Assembly (NCBI GenBank): GCA_016841765.1
Contig: JAENYN010000028.1
Span: 1-60,103, forward strand
Direction: 5' to 3'
DNA: 60,103 nt
From: Guptibacillus hwajinpoensis
GTDB taxonomy: Bacteria; Bacillota; Bacilli; Bacillales; Bacillaceae_O
The notes under the pieces were generated by a model. It worked only from the letters and a program-made list of their open reading frames with translations, searched no databases and was not told the origin of the DNA. Every line of letters begins with the position of its first letter. Position 1 is the first letter of the stretch. Positions 17,561 to 26,957 of this stretch are shown piece by piece. The position numbers and the translations under genes were made by a program.

Positions 17561-18730
17561 TTACCTTTGTCCGCCAAACCAGGACATATTCCGCTTGAAC
17601 AGGTCTATCCAGGAAGCTGTCTTGACTCCGTCTTTGACGATCAGGTCCTTTTCAAGAATCACTTCCCCGTTTTTAGTAAAAATCACTTTTCCGGCCTTCG
17701 CACCTTTTTTAATCGGCGCCTGCATTGCTTGCGGCACTTTCACTTCTGTTTTGATGTCATCTATTTTTTGGCCTTTTTCGGTGAGCAGGGATATCGGTTC
17801 TGCTGTAACCAGGTCTGCGCTTCTCCTATCCCCTTTTTTAATGCTCACCTCACCCATTTTCTTCCCTTTTTCATAAAGCTGATGGGTTTCATAACGATTG
17901 AATGCATAGTCGAGCATTTTGGAAACCTGCCTGTTCCGTTCCTTTGGAGTCGGCGCCCCCATTACGACTGCAATCACCCTCATGCCATCCCGTTTTGCCG
18001 TTGCAGTCAGGCAATATTTTGCCTCATTTGTATAGCCCGTCTTCAATCCGTCAACACCCGGATAAAATTTCACAAGGCGGTTCGTGTTTACGAGCCAAAA
18101 TTTCTTATCGGTGTCCTGGCGCAAATAATCTTCATACGTGCCGGTAAATTCAATGATTTTCTCATATTTCAGCAATTCCCTGGCAATGACTGCCATATCA
18201 TTTGCAGAACTGTAATGGCCATCAGCCGGCAGGCCGGTCACATTTTTAAATGAAGAGTTTTTGAGGCCGAGTTCTTTTACTTTTTTATTCATCATTTCGA
18301 CAAATGCATCTTCTGATCCCGCAATCCTTTCAGCCAGGGCAACTGATGCATCATTGCCTGAAGCTATTGCCACCCCTTTCAGGAGGTCCCTGACAGTCAT
18401 TTCCTCGCCGGGTTCCAGAAAAATCTGGGATCCGCCCATTGATGCTGCATATTCGCTGGCCCTTACCGTCTCATCCATTTTCAGTCCACCGTTTTCAATG
18501 GCTTCCATGACAAGCAGCATCGTCATGATTTTCGTCATGCTTGCCGGCGGCAGCTTTTTATCAGCTTTTTTATCAAACATAATTTTTCCGCTGTCCCGTT
18601 CCATCAAAACGGCAGATTCTGCCTTGTCGGCGAGATCGAGGCTTTGCTTTTCCTCGGCGGATACGACTGCAGGCAATTGTGCAGTTACCATCACAAATAT
18701 CGAAACAAGCGATAAAAGTACGCGCTTCAT
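17561..18730 (-). CDS. dacF: Sporulation D-alanyl-D-alanine carboxypeptidase DacF
   Basis: S11-family penicillin-binding protein of 389 residues, the same length as B. subtilis DacF. Signal peptide about 1-25. SMTK at 64-67 (Ser64), then ASGNDASVALAE (SGN) and DGLKTGYTNEA (KTG), followed by a C-terminal beta domain and an amphipathic end that may anchor it to the membrane. It acts from the forespore side to limit cortex cross-linking with DacB. It lies immediately upstream of spoIIAA as in B. subtilis, where read-through into spoIIA occurs late. Confidence 0.95.
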   Translation of the reverse strand: MKRVLLSLVSIFVMVTAQLPAVVSAEEKQSLDLADKAESAVLMERDSGKIMFDKKADKKLPPASMTKIMTMLLVMEAIENGGLKMDETVRASEYAASMGGSQIFLEPGEEMTVRDLLKGVAIASGNDASVALAERIAGSEDAFVEMMNKKVKELGLKNSSFKNVTGLPADGHYSSANDMAVIARELLKYEKIIEFTGTYEDYLRQDTDKKFWLVNTNRLVKFYPGVDGLKTGYTNEAKYCLTATAKRDGMRVIAVVMGAPTPKERNRQVSKMLDYAFNRYETHQLYEKGKKMGEVSIKKGDRRSADLVTAEPISLLTEKGQKIDDIKTEVKVPQAMQAPIKKGAKAGKVIFTKNGEVILEKDLIVKDGVKTASWIDLFKRNMSWFGGQR

Positions 18731-18933
18731 GCTATCTTATCCCTCCATTCCTAATACGACCATTTTTTCCATAATTTAATTTTATATACACACATTTACA
18801 GGATTCATGCTATGTTTTTCTCTTCCTACGAAAACGATACAGCTGTTGGAGGGGGGAGTTGATTGGTCCATCTGGTATAAAATTGGGGGGGTTTTTCCGT
18901 CAAGTGGTTTCTGACTTGTATCTTGAGGTATAC

Positions 18934-18970
18934 AAAAACCCCGGAGTTTTTTACAACTCCGGGGTTTTTG
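18934..18970 (-). terminator. Terminator after pdp
   Basis: AAAAACCCCGGAGTT and AACTCCGGGGTTTTT form an 11-base-pair stem with A and T runs on both sides. It lies 34 bases past the pdp stop and separates the nucleoside operon from dacF. Confidence 0.85.
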
Positions 18971-19003
18971 TGTAACTTGAATTATTATTTACCTGTACAT
19001 ACT

Positions 19004-20305
19004 TTATTGAACGACATCATATATCAAGGTCGGTTTTTCAATATTTTCAGCCGAGATGGAAATGTTTTGATAAATGATTTCCTTCACTTCTTCAACGTCT
19101 TCCCTGTTGCTGTAGATCGTGACAAGCGATTCCCCGGCTTCCACGTTGTCCCCGACTTTCTTATTCAGGTACAGCCCAACCGCCAGATCAATTTCCGAAT
19201 CTTTGGTGACTCGTCCGGCTCCGAGCAGCATTGCCGCCGTACCGATTTCATCCGCTGTGATGTCACTGACAAAGCCGCTTGATTTTGCAGGGACTTCCAC
19301 TTTGTGCCTGGCCTGTGGGAGGCGTGACGGATCATCCACGACTTCCGGATTTCCGCCCTGAGCTTCAAGAAAGGTTTTGAACTTTTCCAGTGCGGAGCCG
19401 CTTTTCATAGCTTCTTCAAGCATGTGCCTGGCATCATCAAGGCTTTCCGCTTTTTCAGCCAGAAGCACCATATAGCTACCGAGTGTCAGACATAATTCTT
19501 GAAGATCCTCAGGGCCTTCTCCCCGCAGTGTGTCTATAGCTTCCTTCACTTCAAGCGCATTACCGACAGCAAATCCAAGCGGCTGGCTCATATCCGATAT
19601 GACCGCCATTGTTCTGCGTCCCACGTTATTGCCGATTTCAACCATAGCTCCGGCAAGGTCTCTGGCATCATCAAGGTCTTTCATGAATGCCCCGGCGCCC
19701 GTTTTCACATCCAGCACAATGGCATCCGCCCCAGCGGCAATTTTTTTACTCATGATTGAACTCGCAATCATCGGAATGGAATTGACGGTGGCCGTGACAT
19801 CACGCAACGCATACAGCTTCTTATCGGCCGGTGTAAGATTTCCGCTCTGCCCGATGACGGCAATTTTGTTTTTATTGACAAGGTCGATGAATTGACTGCT
19901 GTCAATTTCAACATGGAATCCTTCCACCGACTCTAGCTTATCAATCGTCCCACCGGTATGGCCGAGCCCGCGCCCGCTCATTTTGGCGACCGGTACGCCG
20001 ACCGATGCGACGAGCGGTGCCAAAACAAGAGTGGTCGTATCGCCGACTCCTCCGGTGGAGTGCTTGTCCACTTTAATGCCTTCAATTGCAGACAGATCGA
20101 TTTGATCCCCCGATTCCACCATCGCCATGGTCAGATTGGCTCTTTCGGCTGGTGACATATCCCGGAAAAAAACTGCCATCGCAAACGCGCTCATTTGATA
20201 ATCCGGGATGTCCCCTTTTGTGTACCCCTCGATCATAAAATCGATTTCCTCTTTGGATAATTCACCGCCGTCACGCTTTTTCTCAATGATATCAACCATT
20301 CTCAT
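19004..20305 (-). CDS. pdp: Pyrimidine-nucleoside phosphorylase
   Basis: Phosphorolysis of uridine, deoxyuridine and thymidine to the base plus (deoxy)ribose-1-phosphate. The thymidine/pyrimidine phosphorylase signature [20 protein letters not shown] is intact, as is the phosphate site [13 protein letters not shown] chose the ATG at 20305 (433 residues) with GAGGGTGAG upstream; a GTG nine bases earlier is part of that ribosome site. Last gene of deoB-pupG-pdp. In B. subtilis pdp sits in another operon, so this is a regrouping of salvage enzymes. Confidence 0.95.
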   Translation of the reverse strand: MRMVDIIEKKRDGGELSKEEIDFMIEGYTKGDIPDYQMSAFAMAVFFRDMSPAERANLTMAMVESGDQIDLSAIEGIKVDKHSTGGVGDTTTLVLAPLVASVGVPVAKMSGRGLGHTGGTIDKLESVEGFHVEIDSSQFIDLVNKNKIAVIGQSGNLTPADKKLYALRDVTATVNSIPMIASSIMSKKIAAGADAIVLDVKTGAGAFMKDLDDARDLAGAMVEIGNNVGRRTMAVISDMSQPLGFAVGNALEVKEAIDTLRGEGPEDLQELCLTLGSYMVLLAEKAESLDDARHMLEEAMKSGSALEKFKTFLEAQGGNPEVVDDPSRLPQARHKVEVPAKSSGFVSDITADEIGTAAMLLGAGRVTKDSEIDLAVGLYLNKKVGDNVEAGESLVTIYSNREDVEEVKEIIYQNISISAENIEKPTLIYDVVQ

Positions 20306-20348
20306 TTTTCTCACCCTCTATCAGGAAATGAAATTCAATAAAGACTTC

Positions 20349-21164
20349 TTAAATATCCTGGATAATTTGTTTTACAAGCTTCAGAAAGCCTTCTTTCACT
20401 TTTTCGGTTGTTTCGATGACTTCTTCATGGTTCAGCGGTTGGTCAAGAATGCCTGCTGCCATGTTCGAAATGCATGAAATGCCCAGCACATTCAATCCCG
20501 CATGCCTGGCGACAATGACTTCGGGAACCGTTGACATTCCGACCGCATCCCCGCCAAAACCGCGCAGCATCCTGACTTCTGCCGGCGTTTCATAAGAAGG
20601 CCCGGTGTTGGCCACATAAACGCCTTCTTTCACCTTGATGCCGGCCTCTTCGGCTGCACCTGTAGCGAGGGTGCGGAATTCCCTGCTGTATGCCTCTGAC
20701 ATATCCGGAAATCTGACACCGAGATCTGGATTGTTAGGCCCGATCAGAGGATTATGCCCCATATTGTTGATATGATCGGTTATGATCATCAAGTCTCCCG
20801 GTTCAAAGTCGGGATTTATTCCGCCAGCAGCATTGGTGACAATCAGCTTTTCCACACCGATTTCCTTCATGACACGGACCGGGAATGTCACTTTTTCCAT
20901 GTCGTATCCTTCATAATAATGGAAACGGCCTTTCATGGCGATGACCGGTTTGCCCTGCAAACTTCCACACACAAGCTCTCCGGCATGGCCCGCCACGGTG
21001 GACACAGGAAACTCAGGGATTTCTTCATAAGGAATGGCGACCGGATTTTCAATTTCATCAGCGAGAACACCGAGGCCAGAACCAAGGATGAGTCCGATCT
21101 GCGGAGTTTCACCGATTTTTCTGCGGATATGATCGGCAGCTTTCATAATCAACTCTTTCTTCAT
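20349..21164 (-). CDS. pupG: Purine-nucleoside phosphorylase PupG
   Basis: Trimeric-type (PNP/MTAP family) enzyme of 271 residues that phosphorolyses guanosine, inosine and their deoxy forms. Motifs: LILGSGLGVLADEI at the N-terminus (phosphate loop), MKGRFHYYEGYDM, TNAAGGINPDFEPGDLM and SNMAAGILDQPLNHEEV near the C-terminus. Nineteen bases separate it from deoB. The ribose-1-phosphate made is the substrate of DeoB. Confidence 0.95.
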   Translation of the reverse strand: MKKELIMKAADHIRRKIGETPQIGLILGSGLGVLADEIENPVAIPYEEIPEFPVSTVAGHAGELVCGSLQGKPVIAMKGRFHYYEGYDMEKVTFPVRVMKEIGVEKLIVTNAAGGINPDFEPGDLMIITDHINNMGHNPLIGPNNPDLGVRFPDMSEAYSREFRTLATGAAEEAGIKVKEGVYVANTGPSYETPAEVRMLRGFGGDAVGMSTVPEVIVARHAGLNVLGISCISNMAAGILDQPLNHEEVIETTEKVKEGFLKLVKQIIQDI

Positions 21165-21183
21165 TCACAATCCCTCCAACGGG

Positions 21184-22371
21184 TTATTTTGTAATGTTTT
21201 CTAAAAAAGAAATACCGTGTTGAGGCATTTTAACAGTGAAATTATCAGCAATTGTCGCCCCGATGTCGGCGAATGTTTTACGGATTTCAAGCTCTTTTCC
21301 GCCTTCATCCCCCTTATGGTAAGCAAGCAGGGGCACAAATTCCCTGGTATGATCAGTGCCGTGGTGCACCGGGTCGTTACCGTGGTCTGCTGTAATGATG
21401 AGCAGGTCTTCCTCTTTCAAATTGTCAAATACTTCAGGAAGCCGCGCATCGAATTCTTCAAGTGCCTTCCCGTAACCTTCCGGATCGCGGCGATGGCCGA
21501 ACTTGGCGTCAAAATCAACGAGATTGACAAATGAAATCCCTGTGAAGTCCATGCCGAACGTCTGGTTCAACTTATCCATCCCATCCATGTTGGAGGTTGT
21601 CCGGAGGGATTCGGTCACCCCTTCTCCATCATAAATATCAGAAATTTTTCCGATTGCGATGACATCATACCCACTGTCTTTCATATCATTCATCACAGTG
21701 CGTCCGAACGGCTTCAAAGCATAATCGTGGCGGTTTGATGTGCGTTCAAACGCCCCCGGCTCACCGATAAACGGGCGGGCGATGACACGTCCAACCATAT
21801 ATTTTTCATCGAACGTCAATTCGCGTGCAAGCTCACATATACGATATTGTTCATCAATAGGTATGATTTTTTCATGAGCCGCAATTTGCAGCACGGAATC
21901 GGCAGAGGTATAGACGATCAGTGCGCCTGTTTTCATATGTTCTTCGCCAAGTTCTTCAATGATCGCTGTACCGGATGCAGGCTTGTTTCCGATTACTTTC
22001 CGGCCTGTCTTTTCTTCGAGCTCGTTAATTAATTCATCCGGAAAACCATCCGGGAACGTCCTGAACGGCTGATCGATATGAAGGCCCATTATTTCCCAAT
22101 GGCCGGTCATCGTATCTTTACCGTTTGACGCTTCCTCCATTTTCGTATAATGAGCAAGCGGCTTTTCGGCTTTTTCAATTCCTTTTACTTCACGGATATT
22201 GCTGAGGCCCAGTTTCCCGAGGTTGGGCATATTGAGGCCGTCCATCTGTTCGGCTATATGGCCGAGCGTATCCGCACCCTTATCATTGTATTGTTCCGCA
22301 TCGGGTGCTTCACCGATTCCGACAGAGTCCATTACGATTAAAAAAATTCGTTTGAAATGTTTATATTCCAT
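21184..22371 (-). CDS. deoB: Phosphopentomutase
   Basis: Alkaline-phosphatase-superfamily enzyme of 395 residues that interconverts (deoxy)ribose-1-phosphate and 5-phosphate. Metal sites are visible in [15 protein letters not shown] (N-terminal Asp), [13 protein letters not shown] (phosphorylated Thr) and [20 protein letters not shown]. It heads the deoB-pupG-pdp operon directly downstream of xerD, the B. subtilis drm position. A palindrome about 100 bases upstream may be an operator. Confidence 0.96.
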   Translation of the reverse strand: MEYKHFKRIFLIVMDSVGIGEAPDAEQYNDKGADTLGHIAEQMDGLNMPNLGKLGLSNIREVKGIEKAEKPLAHYTKMEEASNGKDTMTGHWEIMGLHIDQPFRTFPDGFPDELINELEEKTGRKVIGNKPASGTAIIEELGEEHMKTGALIVYTSADSVLQIAAHEKIIPIDEQYRICELARELTFDEKYMVGRVIARPFIGEPGAFERTSNRHDYALKPFGRTVMNDMKDSGYDVIAIGKISDIYDGEGVTESLRTTSNMDGMDKLNQTFGMDFTGISFVNLVDFDAKFGHRRDPEGYGKALEEFDARLPEVFDNLKEEDLLIITADHGNDPVHHGTDHTREFVPLLAYHKGDEGGKELEIRKTFADIGATIADNFTVKMPQHGISFLENITK

Positions 22372-22470
22372 TGTTTACCTCCTGAAGTAAAGATTCTTCG
22401 GATATTATTGACTGCCATTACTTGTTATTCCCAATCACCCTGTTTTGTTAACAGGGGAAAATATACCGTT

Positions 22471-22484
22471 GTCTGAAGTCAGAC
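22471..22484. promoter_or_regulatory. Palindrome upstream of deoB, possible operator
   Basis: GTCTGAAGTCAGAC is a perfect 6-2-6 inverted repeat in the xerD-deoB gap. A second inverted repeat (CCCTGTT-TTGTT-AACAGGG) lies at about 22439-22457. GntR-type regulators bind sites like this, but no regulator gene is nearby, so the role is speculative. Confidence 0.35.
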
Positions 22485-22505
22485 CTCTTTGTGCAAACCA
22501 GGAGC

Positions 22506-23396
22506 TTATGCTCTTGGATGATATGATGCATAAATGTCTTTAAGGCGCTTGTTCGTAACATGCGTATAAATTTGGGTAGTGGAAATATCCGCGTGTCCGA
22601 GCATTTCCTGAACCGCCCTTAAATCGGCGCCGTTTTCAAGCAGGTGAGTCGCAAATGAATGCCGCAGCGTATGCGGTGTCAGCTCCTTTTGGATATTGGC
22701 CTTCCCCGATAACTTGTTCAGGATCTTCCAAAACCCCTGCCGTGACAGCCGGTTCCCATGATGATTCAAAAAAAGTGCATCGTTCTGCTTCTTTTTTAAG
22801 AGTTCCGGCCTGGCCCTGTCAAGGTATTCAGCAATCGAAGACTGCGCCATCTTGCCGAGCGGAATGATCCTTTCCTTATTCCCTTTACCGAGGCAACGGA
22901 CAAATCCCATTGTCAAGTGCACATCGCTTACATTGAGCTGGACAAGCTCAGATACACGGATGCCGGTTGCATATAAGACTTCAAGCATGGCCAAATCCCT
23001 TTTTCCAAGGGGCGTATGGCTTTCCGGAGTTGCCAGCAACGCCTCCACTTCTTCCATCGATAAAACACGCGGCAGCTTCCTATCAAGCTTTGGCGTTTCA
23101 ATATGAAGAGTCGGGTCGCTTTCCGATGCTTTCTCCCTCAGCAAAAAGTGATGGAACGAACGGATCGAAGCAAGATTCCTGGCAATCGTTGTCTGGGCCC
23201 TTCCCTGTTCCTTCAGGTGCTGTATGTAATTAAGAATGTGCGCCCGTTTCACTTCATTCACTGAAGAAAGCTGTTCTACCTTATCCAGATAAAGGACATA
23301 CTGTCCAAGATCCCTGCGGTAAGACTGGACTGTATTATCCGCCAGGGCCCTCTCCACAATAAGAAAGTGGATAAAGTCCTCTACATGATCTTTCAC
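22506..23396 (-). CDS. xerD: Site-specific tyrosine recombinase XerD
   Basis: Tyrosine recombinase of 296 residues that resolves chromosome dimers at dif with XerC. The N-terminal SAM-like domain covers about 1-100 and the catalytic domain the rest. All six catalytic residues are seen: Arg147, Lys171, His242, Arg245, His268 and Tyr277. It sits between yqzK and deoB as in B. subtilis (ripX). The length and context argue for the housekeeping enzyme rather than a mobile-element integrase. Confidence 0.96.
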   Translation of the reverse strand: MKDHVEDFIHFLIVERALADNTVQSYRRDLGQYVLYLDKVEQLSSVNEVKRAHILNYIQHLKEQGRAQTTIARNLASIRSFHHFLLREKASESDPTLHIETPKLDRKLPRVLSMEEVEALLATPESHTPLGKRDLAMLEVLYATGIRVSELVQLNVSDVHLTMGFVRCLGKGNKERIIPLGKMAQSSIAEYLDRARPELLKKKQNDALFLNHHGNRLSRQGFWKILNKLSGKANIQKELTPHTLRHSFATHLLENGADLRAVQEMLGHADISTTQIYTHVTNKRLKDIYASYHPRA

Positions 23397-23405
23397 TTCT
23401 ATCCC

Positions 23406-23633
23406 CTACTCTCCTGAATGGAAATAGTAAATCAAGCGGTTATACCAATCCGTATCAAGATCTTCCACCATACTGGCAGCCTTAATGGCCCTGCCTTCCG
23501 GCTCATCGTAACGGTGGTAGCTCTCGTATTCCCTGTTCACCAGCAGAAGCCCATAATAAAAAAGGAGCGTACAGCCGGTGAAAAATAAAAAAATCTTCAG
23601 CATGTCCCACATCAGTTTTAAAAAAGATCCCAT
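23406..23633 (-). CDS. yqzK: YqzK-family membrane protein (DUF4227)
   Basis: Small protein of 75 residues with one membrane helix (residues about 10-30, LKIFLFFTGCTLLFYYGLLLV) and a polar C-terminal part containing PEGRAIKA and DWYNRLIYYFHSGE. It is nine bases upstream of xerD and probably cotranscribed. Family assignment rests on sequence character and the fur-yqzK-xerD order. Function unknown. Confidence 0.85.
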   Translation of the reverse strand: MGSFLKLMWDMLKIFLFFTGCTLLFYYGLLLVNREYESYHRYDEPEGRAIKAASMVEDLDTDWYNRLIYYFHSGE

Positions 23634-24140
23634 CGTATTTCCTCCCGTCCAGTCACACTATACATAAAAGTTATGCCTGTCCGGGACTCGAATATACATA
23701 ATCGGAAAATTTTCCTAATGATTTGGGTGGAAATCTTTTTTCAGCTTCTTTGGATTGTTTCAAGACATTTCCTGAATAAAGCCTTTTCATTAGTTACGTT
23801 ACCGGATTTCCTACTGTTTGTAAATAGGTCAGACCTTTTTTCGGGGAATTGTCGAAATGACGTCAATTATTTGCTGGACCAGGGGAAATTTTCCCCGGCC
23901 GCAAACAACTGCGGGGCCTCAGCGTCCCGCTAGTCCCACAGGACATTGAATAAGCGTCCTCGAATAGACACCGCACGAAGAAAATTGATTTTTATTTTCG
24001 AGGAGTCTCGCACCTTCCACTCCAATAAACTACTGAAAAAATCAACATTAAGCTTTAACACAGCCTTCCTTTTAACCAACACCCGTGTTCCGCGTTTTCA
24101 ACTTCCCAGCTTCAAGCAACCTTTTCAATAACATAAAGAG
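23634..24140. other. Intergenic region with repeat-like sequence, no supported gene
   Basis: About 500 bases between yqzK and the repeats 3' of fur. Short open frames lack ribosome sites and homology. The stretch 23915-24020 (CAGCGTCCCGC ... TCTCGCACC) resembles intergenic repeats I have seen in other Bacillaceae, but it has only one copy here, so I cannot demonstrate it. Confidence 0.5.
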
Positions 24141-24252
24141 AGCTCGCCGACTGGCGAGCCTCAGGCGAAGACAGAGGCGTAAGCTCTTCTGTCTATATTC
24201 TTAAAATTGGCCACTGCGCCGGCCTTTTGCCTTGCTGGCAATATCCTATACG
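24141..24252 (-). repeat. Family A element, copy 2 (3' of fur)
   Basis: Diverged copy with the hairpin GACAGAAGAG/CTCTGTC-type pairing and the terminal stem GCTCGCC-AGTC-GGCGAGC. The second hairpin here keeps a C-G pair where copy 1 has a C/A mismatch. It lies beyond a family B copy downstream of fur. Confidence 0.75.
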
Positions 24253-24256
24253 ATGA

Positions 24257-24380
24257 ACAAAAGCGCAGGGCGTCCGCTTAGCTGCGTACGCTTAAGCGGG
24301 GGTACCCGCAGGAAGATGATCTTTCCTTCGGGAAGGGATCACCGCTTATGACGATAGCCGCTGGCGCCTGGAGCTGGATG
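24257..24380. repeat. Family B repeat, copy 2
   Basis: Matches the copy at 2526 through most of its length, including AAGCGGGGGTACCCGCAGGA and TGACGATAGCCGCTGGCGCC. It directly abuts the family A element at 24252, the same order as at 31821/31824. Confidence 0.8.
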
Positions 24381-24464
24381 CCTCCCTTCCCGCTTTTTAT
24401 CCACAAAGCAAAAAATTTATCATTTCCTTAACATCAAAAAAACCTTTCCCTCAAGCGGAAAAGG

Positions 24465-24920
24465 TTATTTCTCTTCTTTTTCTTTCGCCTGGCATTTGTG
24501 GCATATGCCGTGAAACGTCAAGCGATGGTCTTTAATTTTAAAGTCAAAGTCCCGTTCAACGATCCGCTCTACATCTCCGAGCAAATCATCCTGGATTTCA
24601 TCCACTGTACCGCACTCAATGCACACGAGATGGTGATGGAAATGGGCTGCCCCTTCTTTACGCAAGTCGTAGCGGGATACGCCATCGCCAAAATTGATTT
24701 TATCAACAATTTTCAACTCGGTTAACAATTCCAGTGTGCGGTATACAGTTGCAAGCCCAATTTCAGGAGCTTTATCTTTCACGAGAAGGTAGACATCTTC
24801 AGCACTCAAATGATCTTCTTCATTTTCCAGCAGAACTCTCACAGTCGCTTCCCGCTGCGGCGTCAACTTGTAACTTTTCGAATGTAGCTGTTTTTTAATG
24901 CGGTCAATTCTGCTTTCCAT
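24465..24920 (-). CDS. fur: Ferric uptake regulator Fur
   Basis: Fur-family metalloregulator of 151 residues; with Fe2+ it represses iron acquisition genes. The winged helix is in the N-terminal half (SAEDVYLLVKDKAPEIGLATVYRTLELL). The metal-rich part includes HFHHHLVCIECG and a second CHKC motif near the end, the structural zinc site. The neighbourhood (spoIIM upstream, yqzK-xerD downstream) is that of B. subtilis fur, which separates it from paralogues PerR and Zur. Upstream lies a perfect sigma-A promoter with a PerR-like box. Confidence 0.94.
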   Translation of the reverse strand: MESRIDRIKKQLHSKSYKLTPQREATVRVLLENEEDHLSAEDVYLLVKDKAPEIGLATVYRTLELLTELKIVDKINFGDGVSRYDLRKEGAAHFHHHLVCIECGTVDEIQDDLLGDVERIVERDFDFKIKDHRLTFHGICHKCQAKEKEEK

Positions 24921-24961
24921 TTTTGCAATCCCTCCCGCGGCTCCCGCAACTTCACATTACT

Positions 24962-24990
24962 ATTATAATAACTGAGAAAAATAGTGTCAA
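24962..24990 (-). promoter_or_regulatory. Sigma-A promoter of fur
   Basis: On the minus strand TTGACA (24985-24990), a 17-base spacer and TATAAT (24962-24967): both hexamers match consensus exactly. Confidence 0.85.
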
Positions 24991-25007
24991 ATTAAAATGA
25001 TTTTAAT
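24991..25007. promoter_or_regulatory. PerR/Fur-type operator at the fur promoter
   Basis: ATTAAAATGATTTTAAT is a perfect 8-1-8 palindrome ending at the -35 hexamer. It resembles the PerR box (TTATAATNATTATAA) at 13 of 15 positions. In B. subtilis fur is repressed by PerR, so PerR is the likeliest binder, with Fur itself as the alternative. Confidence 0.65.
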
Positions 25008-25043
25008 CAGAAAGAAAGAATCATTTTAAAATCCGCCGTCTCT

Positions 25044-25685
25044 TTAATAGATAATCTTTATGACACTCTTCATTAAAACGGGGGAAAGATACGCTTCAAA
25101 AGAAGAAGCTGCCCCGACCGCAATAATAATGATTATCATTAACATAGTATACCTCATAAATGCCGGAAATAACGCATCTGCTGTTGTCTTTTTTATGAAC
25201 AGCTGCCGCATGAGTTTCAAAGAAAACGACAGCGCTGCGGTCCCAAAGATGATGAAAGCGGGAATGAGAAGCAGGTTTTGCGGCATGACGGATACAAATG
25301 AGAGCATGAAGCCATGCCATCCAAGCTGATTCACCAGAAAACCGACCGTAAATCCGACAACTACCCCTTTCAAAAAAATCAATACCAATATGATAGGCAG
25401 GCCGATGATGGAAAGGCCCAGAATCCACATGAGGCCTACAAGTCTTGCATTGTGGAGAAAGCTTTGCTTGAACATGACCCCCTGTTCAGCAATCGATCCA
25501 TTTTGGACTTGTCCGAAAAACAGGCTCAAATACTCAAATAAATCATTCTTTTGAAGATGGCTTAAACTGTTTACTGTGACCGCACCAAAAACAATGCCCA
25601 TTAAAAAAAGGACAAAAATGAATACATAAAGAGAAAAAAAGTCGCGCAAATGCGATTGTAATGCATACTTCCAGTTCTTCCTCAT
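25044..25685 (-). CDS. spoIIM: Stage II sporulation protein M
   Basis: Integral membrane protein of 213 residues with five or so helices. It is part of the SpoIID-SpoIIM-SpoIIP complex that drives septal thinning and engulfment. The family pattern GLSIIGLPIILVLIFLKGVVVGFTVGFLVNQLG is present. It is monocistronic-looking, between the broken yqxK gene and fur, as in B. subtilis. I could not confidently place its sigma-E promoter. Confidence 0.94.
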   Translation of the reverse strand: MRKNWKYALQSHLRDFFSLYVFIFVLFLMGIVFGAVTVNSLSHLQKNDLFEYLSLFFGQVQNGSIAEQGVMFKQSFLHNARLVGLMWILGLSIIGLPIILVLIFLKGVVVGFTVGFLVNQLGWHGFMLSFVSVMPQNLLLIPAFIIFGTAALSFSLKLMRQLFIKKTTADALFPAFMRYTMLMIIIIIAVGAASSFEAYLSPVLMKSVIKIIY

Positions 25686-25796
25686 GCCGGTCCCCCCTGT
25701 TCCTTACTTCATTTTATTTGGGAACGGGGGAATCTATGACAGAGCCTGGCCGATTTCTAGTAAAACTATCATTGGATATAGCTGTCCCTGCTGCCG

Positions 25797-26957
25797 TCAG
25801 CGGAGGCGGCCGTACGTCCCGCCTCCGCCTTCCGCTATGTCAGCTTCACCATTTCTGACCGCCATAATTTTATTTGCAGCCGCTGCATTGACCGCTTCCA
25901 GAAGCTGTTCATAAGAAGTGTGATGCAGCACATCCATATCCGTGCCGATCACCTCTCTCAGCTTTCTCAGGGACGCCGGCCCGATGCCGGGTATCATATC
26001 TAGCGGAACTTGATAAATATAAGGGGGCCGGCTTCTTTTTTGTTCCGAGCCTGGTATGCCGGACAGTTCCTTTGTCCGTTCATACACACCTTTCACAACC
26101 CCGCCTCCACAGGTGACACACCTGGACCGGGCCGGATCCTCTTTCCTGCCGCATTCCCTGCAGACGGTCCGATAATATTTTCCAAGCTTCGGATTCATAC
26201 CGAAGTTGGCGGTTATCGCCCTTCCGCCCTGTTCTTCCAGCGCCAGCTTCCACTCCTGGAAAAAAGGGCGCTCCATGGTCATCTGTTGATATTCACGGGC
26301 AATTTTTTAAACGGAGTGGGCATCTGAATTAGTGACAAAGGGGTAGCTCTGCAGTTCAGCGACTGCATCCGCTGTCGCGGTATCCTGGCTCAGGCCGAGT
26401 TCGATGGCATCAATCAGATCAGGCCTGAATATTTCCGACAGTGAACGGGTGACCCCTTTTCCATAGGTGCTCTTAAAAGGAGTGAAAACATGGGCGGGAA
26501 TAAAAACGCCGGCATGTTCCTTCACTTTTTCCTGAAGCACAACAGGATCGAGTGCCACCCTCTGGGTGCTTAATGTCGGGTTTTTCATCTTTGTATTCAG
26601 CCATGAAGAGAACTCCTTCATTTCTGCCAGGCCCGGCATGTAGCAAAGAACATGCACGGGAGCGTTTGTTTCTGGAGATAGCAGCTCAACTTCCACACCG
26701 GGAATGACGGCTGTTTTTTTATAAAAAAGGGTCCGTTCCTGCTCAGTCAGAATCCCAGCGTGTAAAAGCCCGGCAAGCTCCTGTTGGATTTCGGGCACGT
26801 GGGCATCTATTATGCCGATCATATCAAGGCCTTTCACGACAGCCGCCGTTTCCAGGACACATGCAAGATCCATTTTCGGAGATGCGGTGATTTTCACCGG
26901 TCTTCCGCTGCCCGTCCTGCCTATATGAATATGGAAGTCGGCGAAGTAACTGTTCAT
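25797..26957 (-). pseudogene. yqxK: Endonuclease Q-like protein YqxK, interrupted by an in-frame TAA
   Basis: The reading frame is continuous for about 386 codons but carries one TAA at 26307-26309. The N-terminal part (216 residues) has a PHP-like metal site, YFADFHIHIG at the start and PFVTNSDAHSV at the stop. Without a frame change, KIAREYQQ and then MTMERPFF follow, leading to a zinc ribbon (CRECG, CVTCG) and a helix-hairpin-helix (MIPGIGPASLRKLREVIG). These are the domain order of EndoQ, which nicks DNA at deaminated bases. No ribosome site precedes the internal ATG at 26282. The start overlaps nudF (ATGA). It is either inactivated, a recent mutation, or a sequencing error. Confidence 0.85.

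Noticed and set aside
22506-23396. Mobile-element integrase
   Set aside because: Length, full catalytic set and the yqzK-xerD-deoB context identify the housekeeping recombinase XerD; no att sites or phage genes are nearby.
25123-25142. Fur-box-like palindrome AATGATTATCATT
   Set aside because: It lies inside the 3' part of the spoIIM coding sequence, far from any start, so it is probably chance; only the palindrome at 24991 is in a promoter.
26280-26310. Frameshift in the yqxK-like gene
   Set aside because: Both halves are in the same frame; the only lesion is a TAA codon.
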